Assembly: GCF_900108015.1 (NCBI RefSeq)
Contig: NZ_FNVP01000001.1
Coordinates: 558,001 to 622,000, forward strand
From: Flavobacterium urumqiense
Lineage (GTDB): Bacteria; Bacteroidota; Bacteroidia; Flavobacteriales; Flavobacteriaceae
DNA length: 64,000 nt
Reading direction: 5' to 3'
Part shown: piece by piece, positions 59,630-64,000 of the stretch
Numbering within the stretch: position 1 is the stretch's first letter
How the letters are laid out: every line of letters starts with the position of its first letter
The notes under the pieces: generated by a model
Databases searched by the model: none
Seen by the model: the letters and a program-made list of their open reading frames with translations, nothing else
Told to the model about the DNA's origin: nothing
Program-made: the position numbers and the translations under genes

Positions 59630-62600
59630 ATGACCACAAAATTTACTGAATACAAAGGACTTGACTTACCGACTGTAGCGTCAGAAGTTCTGGATTTTTG
59701 GAAGAAAGAAAACATATTCGAGAAAAGTGTAACCACTCGTGAAGGAAACCCGCCATTTGTGTTTTTTGAAGGTCCGCCTTCGGCAAATGGATTGCCTGGA
59801 ATTCACCACGTAATGGCGCGTGCTATTAAAGATATTTTTTGCAGATATAAAACTCAAAAAGGGTTTCAAGTAAAGCGCAAAGCCGGCTGGGATACCCATG
59901 GTTTGCCCGTGGAACTGGGTACTGAAAAAGAATTAGGAATCACTAAAGAAGATATTGGGAAAACCATTTCCATCGAAGAATACAACGAAGCGTGTAAAAA
60001 AACCGTAATGCGTTACACGGATGTATGGAATGATTTGACCGAAAAAATGGGCTATTGGGTAGATATGGAAGACCCATATGTTACCTACAAATCCAAATAT
60101 ATGGAAACGGTTTGGTGGATTTTGAAACAAATCTACAACAAGGATTTGATGTACAAAGGCTACACCATTCAGCCGTATTCTCCAAAAGCAGGAACAGGAT
60201 TGTCATCGCATGAAGTGAACCAACCGGGAAGTTACCGTGATGTTACGGATACGACAGTTGTGGCACAATTCAAAGTAATTGACGCGCACAAAGAATTGTT
60301 ATTCTCTAAGTTTTACGATTATATCAGTTCTAATAATTTGCTGCATTATAAGTTAGAAGTTTTGGATTTAGACGAAATCTTTATTCTAGCTTGGACGACA
60401 ACTCCTTGGACATTGCCAAGTAATACCGCTTTGACTGTAGGTCCAAAAATCGAATATGCTTTAGTAAAAACATTCAATCAATATACGTTTCGTCCGGCTA
60501 CATTGATTTTGGCCAAGAATTTAGTGGCAAAACAATTCGGAAAAGGCTTCTTTGAAAGTGCTGATCTTGCTGATTTTGAAAACTTCAAGGAAGGCGACAA
60601 GAAAATTCCGTATCAAGTTCTGGCTGAATGTAAAGGAGCTGATTTAGTTGACATTCGGTATGAACAATTAATGCCATTAGTGCTTCCGTATCAAAATGCT
60701 GAAAATGCATTTAGAGTAATTTCAGGGGATTTTGTAACTACCGAAGATGGGACGGGAATAGTGCATACCTCTCCAACTTTTGGTGCTGATGATGCCAAAG
60801 TAGCTAAAGAAGCTACGCCAGAAATCCCGCCAATGTTAGTTCTGGACGAAAATGGAACTCCGGTTCCGTTAGTAGATTTACAAGGAAAATTTACTTCACA
60901 TGTGGGTGAATATGCCGGTAAATATGTGAAAAACGAATACTATAACGAAGGTGAAGCGCCAGAGCGTTCCGTAGATGTTGAAATCGCCATTCGATTGAAA
61001 GAAGAAAACAGAGCGTTTAAAGTAGAAAAATATGTTCACAGTTACCCGCATTGTTGGAGAACAGACAAGCCTATTTTGTATTATCCTTTGGATTCTTGGT
61101 TTATAAAAATATCTGAAGTTAAAGACAGAATGTTTGACTTGAACGAAACCATTAACTGGAAGCCAAAAGCTACCGGAGAAGGACGTTTTGGAAATTGGTT
61201 GAAAAATGCCAATGATTGGAATCTGTCACGCTCCAGATTCTGGGGAATTCCATTGCCAATTTGGAGAACTGAAGACAAACAAGAGGAAATCTTAATTGGT
61301 TCTGTTGAAGAATTATACAACGAAATTGAAAAATCTATCGCTGCAGGTTTCCAAAAAGAAAATCCTTTCAAAGGTTTTGAAATTGGAAATATGGAGGAAT
61401 CCAATTATGATTTAGTTGATTTGCATAAAAATGTAGTAGATGAAATCACCTTGATTTCTGCTTCTGGGAAACCAATGACGCGTGAAGCGGACTTGATTGA
61501 TGTTTGGTTTGATTCGGGTTCTATGCCTTATGCGCAATGGCATTATCCTTTTGAAAACAAAGATAAAATTGACGAAAATAAAGATTTTCCTGCTGATTTC
61601 ATTGCAGAAGGAGTTGATCAAACCCGTGGTTGGTTTTATACTTTACATGCGATTGGAACATTAGTTTTTGACAAAATAGCGTACAAAAATGTAGTTTCAA
61701 ACGGATTGGTTTTGGACAAAAACGGGCAAAAAATGTCCAAGCGTTTAGGGAATGCCGCAGATCCTTTCGAAACATTAAAAGAATATGGTCCAGATGCGAC
61801 GCGTTGGTATATGATTTCGAATGCGAATCCTTGGGACAACCTGAAATTCGATTTAGAAGGAATCGCTGAGGTTCGCCGTAAATTCTTTGGAACTTTATAC
61901 AACACGTATTCGTTCTTTAGTTTGTATGCCAATATTGATGGTTTCAAATTTGAAGAAGCGGAAATTCCGGTAAACGAAAGACCGGAAATTGACCAGTGGA
62001 TCATTTCGGAATTGAACACTTTGGTCAAAGAAGTAGACGGTTTTTATGCAGATTATGAACCAACGAAAGCAGCTCGTGCAATCTCAGAATTTGTGCAGGA
62101 AAACTTGAGTAATTGGTACGTTCGTTTGTGCAGAAGACGCTTCTGGAAAGGAGAGTATGCACAAGACAAAATCGCTGCTTATCAAACCTTATATACCTGT
62201 TTGTTAACCATAAGTAAACTGGGTGCGCCAATTGCTCCATTCTTTATGGACAAACTTTATAGAGACTTAACGTTAGCAACACAGTCGGAAAAATATGACA
62301 GCGTACATTTGGCGGAGTTCCCAATTTCGGTTGACAACTATGTTAATAAAATGTTAGAGAGCAAAATGCAGAAAGCACAAACCATTTCATCATTGGTTTT
62401 ATCACTCCGAAAAAAGGAAATGATAAAGGTTCGCCAACCGTTGCAAAAGGTAATGATTCCAGTACTTGACGAAAATCAAAGGGCTGAAATAGAGGCCGTT
62501 TCTGACCTAATAAAAGCAGAGGTAAACGTGAAAGAAATCGTACTTTTGGATGATGCTTCTGGTGTTTTGGTTAAACAAATTAAGGCTAATTTTAAGGCGC

Positions 62601-63088
62601 TCGGACCACGTTTTGGAAAAGATATGGGCTTGATTTCTAAGGAAATACAAGGGTTTTCAAAAGAGCAAATCAGCCAATTGGATAAGGAAGGAAGTTTGAA
62701 TATTGTTATTGCAGGAAATAACGTAATTTTAACTTTAGAAGATGTAGAAATAACATCACAAGATATTGAAGGTTGGCTGGTTGCCAATGCTAACGGAATA
62801 ACGGTTGCGCTTGATATTACAATTTCTGAGGAGTTGAAACAAGAAGGAATTGCTAGAGAATTAGTAAACAGAATTCAGAATATTCGTAAAGATTCTGGAT
62901 TTGAAGTTACTGATAAAATTAAAGTTCAACTAAAAAGAAATGGACTTTTGGAACAAGCAATTCTTAAAAATGTAGACTATATTAAATCGGAAACATTAAC
63001 TAATGATTTGGTTTTTGTAGATGAAATTGAAAACGGTACAGAAATTGAATTTGACGAAATAAAAACAATGATATTAATTTCAAAATAA
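59630..63088 (+). CDS. ileS: Isoleucine-tRNA ligase
   Basis: A 1152-residue class Ia synthetase. The HIGH-type site is GIHH at residues 57-60 in PPSANGLPGIHHVMARAIKD; the catalytic KMSKR lies near 701-705; the editing domain contains TTEDGTGIVHTSPTFGADD, and the C-terminal tRNA-binding part is about 850-1150. The size (about 1150) and the missing C-terminal zinc Cys set fit the long, eukaryote-like IleS form used by some Bacteroidota. A weak TACTTTCG promoter match lies at about 59589. It leads the ileS-dksA-lspA cluster. Confidence 0.96.
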   Translation: MTTKFTEYKGLDLPTVASEVLDFWKKENIFEKSVTTREGNPPFVFFEGPPSANGLPGIHHVMARAIKDIFCRYKTQKGFQVKRKAGWDTHGLPVELGTEKELGITKEDIGKTISIEEYNEACKKTVMRYTDVWNDLTEKMGYWVDMEDPYVTYKSKYMETVWWILKQIYNKDLMYKGYTIQPYSPKAGTGLSSHEVNQPGSYRDVTDTTVVAQFKVIDAHKELLFSKFYDYISSNNLLHYKLEVLDLDEIFILAWTTTPWTLPSNTALTVGPKIEYALVKTFNQYTFRPATLILAKNLVAKQFGKGFFESADLADFENFKEGDKKIPYQVLAECKGADLVDIRYEQLMPLVLPYQNAENAFRVISGDFVTTEDGTGIVHTSPTFGADDAKVAKEATPEIPPMLVLDENGTPVPLVDLQGKFTSHVGEYAGKYVKNEYYNEGEAPERSVDVEIAIRLKEENRAFKVEKYVHSYPHCWRTDKPILYYPLDSWFIKISEVKDRMFDLNETINWKPKATGEGRFGNWLKNANDWNLSRSRFWGIPLPIWRTEDKQEEILIGSVEELYNEIEKSIAAGFQKENPFKGFEIGNMEESNYDLVDLHKNVVDEITLISASGKPMTREADLIDVWFDSGSMPYAQWHYPFENKDKIDENKDFPADFIAEGVDQTRGWFYTLHAIGTLVFDKIAYKNVVSNGLVLDKNGQKMSKRLGNAADPFETLKEYGPDATRWYMISNANPWDNLKFDLEGIAEVRRKFFGTLYNTYSFFSLYANIDGFKFEEAEIPVNERPEIDQWIISELNTLVKEVDGFYADYEPTKAARAISEFVQENLSNWYVRLCRRRFWKGEYAQDKIAAYQTLYTCLLTISKLGAPIAPFFMDKLYRDLTLATQSEKYDSVHLAEFPISVDNYVNKMLESKMQKAQTISSLVLSLRKKEMIKVRQPLQKVMIPVLDENQRAEIEAVSDLIKAEVNVKEIVLLDDASGVLVKQIKANFKALGPRFGKDMGLISKEIQGFSKEQISQLDKEGSLNIVIAGNNVILTLEDVEITSQDIEGWLVANANGITVALDITISEELKQEGIARELVNRIQNIRKDSGFEVTDKIKVQLKRNGLLEQAILKNVDYIKSETLTNDLVFVDEIENGTEIEFDEIKTMILISK

Positions 63089-63094
63089 TACAAA

Positions 63095-63475
63095 ATGGTA
63101 GATGAAGCTACAAGATACTCTGACGCGGATTTAGCAGAGTTTAAAGAGATAATACTTAACAAAATACAAAAAGCACAAGCAGATTTAGATTTGATAAAAA
63201 GTGCTTACATGAATGATTTGAATAATGGTACTGACGATACGTCTCCAACATTCAAAGCATTTGAGGAAGGAAGTGAAAGTATGTCTAAGGAAGCAAACTC
63301 ACAGCTGGCGATTCGTCAGGAAAAGTTTATTCGTGATTTGAAGAACGCGCTGTTCCGCGTAGAAAATAAAACATACGGTGTATGCAAAGTCACAGGCAAA
63401 TTAATTGGGAAAGAAAGATTGAAAATCGTTCCTCACGCAACGATGAGTATCGAGGCAAAAAATTCGCAACGATAA
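63095..63475 (+). CDS. DksA/TraR-like transcription factor with reduced zinc site
   Basis: A 126-residue protein: a long coiled coil (about 10-90, AEFKEIILNKIQKAQADLDLIK, REKFIRDLKNALFRVE) and a C-terminal segment KTYGVCKVTGKLIGKERLKIVPHATMSIEAK. DksA family members bind RNA polymerase through the coiled coil and, with ppGpp, regulate transcription. Only one of the usual four zinc cysteines (Cys97) is present, and the second CxxC is absent. It lies 6 bp after ileS. Zinc binding is doubtful; the coiled-coil role may remain. Confidence 0.87.
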   Translation: MVDEATRYSDADLAEFKEIILNKIQKAQADLDLIKSAYMNDLNNGTDDTSPTFKAFEEGSESMSKEANSQLAIRQEKFIRDLKNALFRVENKTYGVCKVTGKLIGKERLKIVPHATMSIEAKNSQR

Positions 63476-63496
63476 ATCATTTGTTGTATAATATTT

Positions 63497-63522
63497 AACG
63501 CTCCTGAAGGAGCGTTTTTTTT
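63497..63522 (+). terminator. Hairpin terminator between dksA-like and lspA
   Basis: AACGCTCC (63497-63504) pairs with GGAGCGTT (63509-63516) around a TGAA loop, followed by a T run. It may attenuate rather than end transcription, since lspA follows. Confidence 0.6.
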
Positions 63523-63560
63523 GATTAAATTATTACTTTTACGCCATTAAAATTTATAAA

Positions 63561-64000
63561 ATGTCATTACGAAAAGCGTATCTACTTATTTTTATTATCT
63601 TACTTGTTGATCAGGTTTCAAAAATATATATTAAAACTAATTTTATTCTAGGCGAAGAAGACGAAGTATTTAAATGGTTTAAAATTCTTTTCATCGAAAA
63701 TGAAGGAATGGCTTGGGGTACCGTAATTCCAGGAGCCTACGGAAAATTAATTTTGACTCTTTTTAGATTAGTAGCCGTTGGAGGAATTGGGTATTGGTTG
63801 TGGGATTCTGTGGAAAGAAAACACAGTTCTAATTACTTAGTTGTAGCGATTGCATTAATTCTTGCAGGGGCTTTTGGAAATATAATTGATTCTGTTTTTT
63901 ACGGGGTTATATTTAATGACAGTCACCAGCAATTGGCCACATTGTTTGCAGACAGACCTTACGGAACATGGTTTCACGGCAAGGTAGTTGATATGTTTTA
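63561..64000 (+). CDS. lspA: Lipoprotein signal peptidase LspA, 3' end missing
   Basis: The frame from ATG 63561 stays open to the window end: LIFIILLVDQVSKIYIKTNF, FIENEGMAWG, AGAFGNIIDSVFYGVIF and WFHGKVVDMF. These are the LspA family blocks, including the two catalytic Asp (in GNIID and VVD). It is an inner-membrane aspartyl protease that cleaves the lipoprotein signal peptides, relevant to the many lipoproteins in this window. The loop between the two Asp blocks is longer than in E. coli. The 3' end lies outside the window. Confidence 0.9.
   Translation, partial: MSLRKAYLLIFIILLVDQVSKIYIKTNFILGEEDEVFKWFKILFIENEGMAWGTVIPGAYGKLILTLFRLVAVGGIGYWLWDSVERKHSSNYLVVAIALILAGAFGNIIDSVFYGVIFNDSHQQLATLFADRPYGTWFHGKVVDMF

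Overview
The window is an AT-rich chromosomal segment from a member of Flavobacteriaceae (phylum Bacteroidota), most likely Flavobacterium or a close relative. The evidence is: promoters of the TAnnTTTG type with weak or absent Shine-Dalgarno sites, short A-rich leaders, a PorZ-like type IX secretion component, a five-gene Bat operon, a DUF2480 gene beside the SUF genes, the ileS-dksA-lspA order, and the many secreted or lipid-anchored proteins. No rRNA, tRNA, CRISPR array, prophage or intact insertion sequence was seen. The gene at the left edge (LD-carboxypeptidase) and the one at the right edge (lspA) are cut by the window.

Layout. 1-6050: LD-carboxypeptidase fragment, YraN, an ACT-like unknown, and mfd with an upstream lipoprotein gene on the minus strand. 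6300-13650: threonine dehydrogenase-like SDR, an M1 peptidase, two tandem subtilisin-like lipoprotein proteases and an MBL hydrolase. 13800-25830: the iron-sulfur (SUF) locus: IscA-like carrier, sufB, sufC, sufD, sufS, sufE, a SufT/PaaD-like DUF59 protein and DUF2480. It is interrupted by a YoeB-type toxin-antitoxin pair (sufB/sufC), a four-helix-bundle gene without an ATG (sufC/sufD), an inverted serine hydrolase (sufD/sufS), a GxxExxY gene inside a 24-bp inverted repeat (sufE/DUF59) and an ABC exporter. 25830-29420: a small accessory patch with a broken IS3 OrfA, an AlbA_2/Schlafen-like gene, an SDR and an aldo/keto reductase.

29600-38740: MoxR-DUF58-BatA/B/C/D/E operon, thought to build a membrane complex that supports envelope or oxidative-stress tolerance. 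38780-43000: CvpA, PheS, two small unknowns and GpsA. 43100-46030: iron-dependent alcohol dehydrogenase and exported PfpI-like protein, divergent from a LysR regulator. 46030-49530: minus-strand housekeeping run (nadD, gmk, yicC, EamA transporter, ArsC-like). 49600-54760: DinB-like protein, DUF3298-type lipoprotein, cystathionine gamma-synthase/lyase, outer-membrane barrel protein and gdhA. 54900-58020: porZ and recO. 58350-64000: secreted alpha/beta hydrolase, then ileS, dksA-like and lspA.

The most unusual signal is the SUF locus acting as a collector of small passenger genes. Two of these (four-helix bundle and GxxExxY) are bracketed by inverted repeats, like the intervening sequences known from bacterial 23S rRNA genes, and fill the whole gap between two co-transcribed genes. 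A second notable signal is a 231-bp structured, gene-less element with inverted ends that exactly fills the pheS-to-next-gene gap at 41039-41269.
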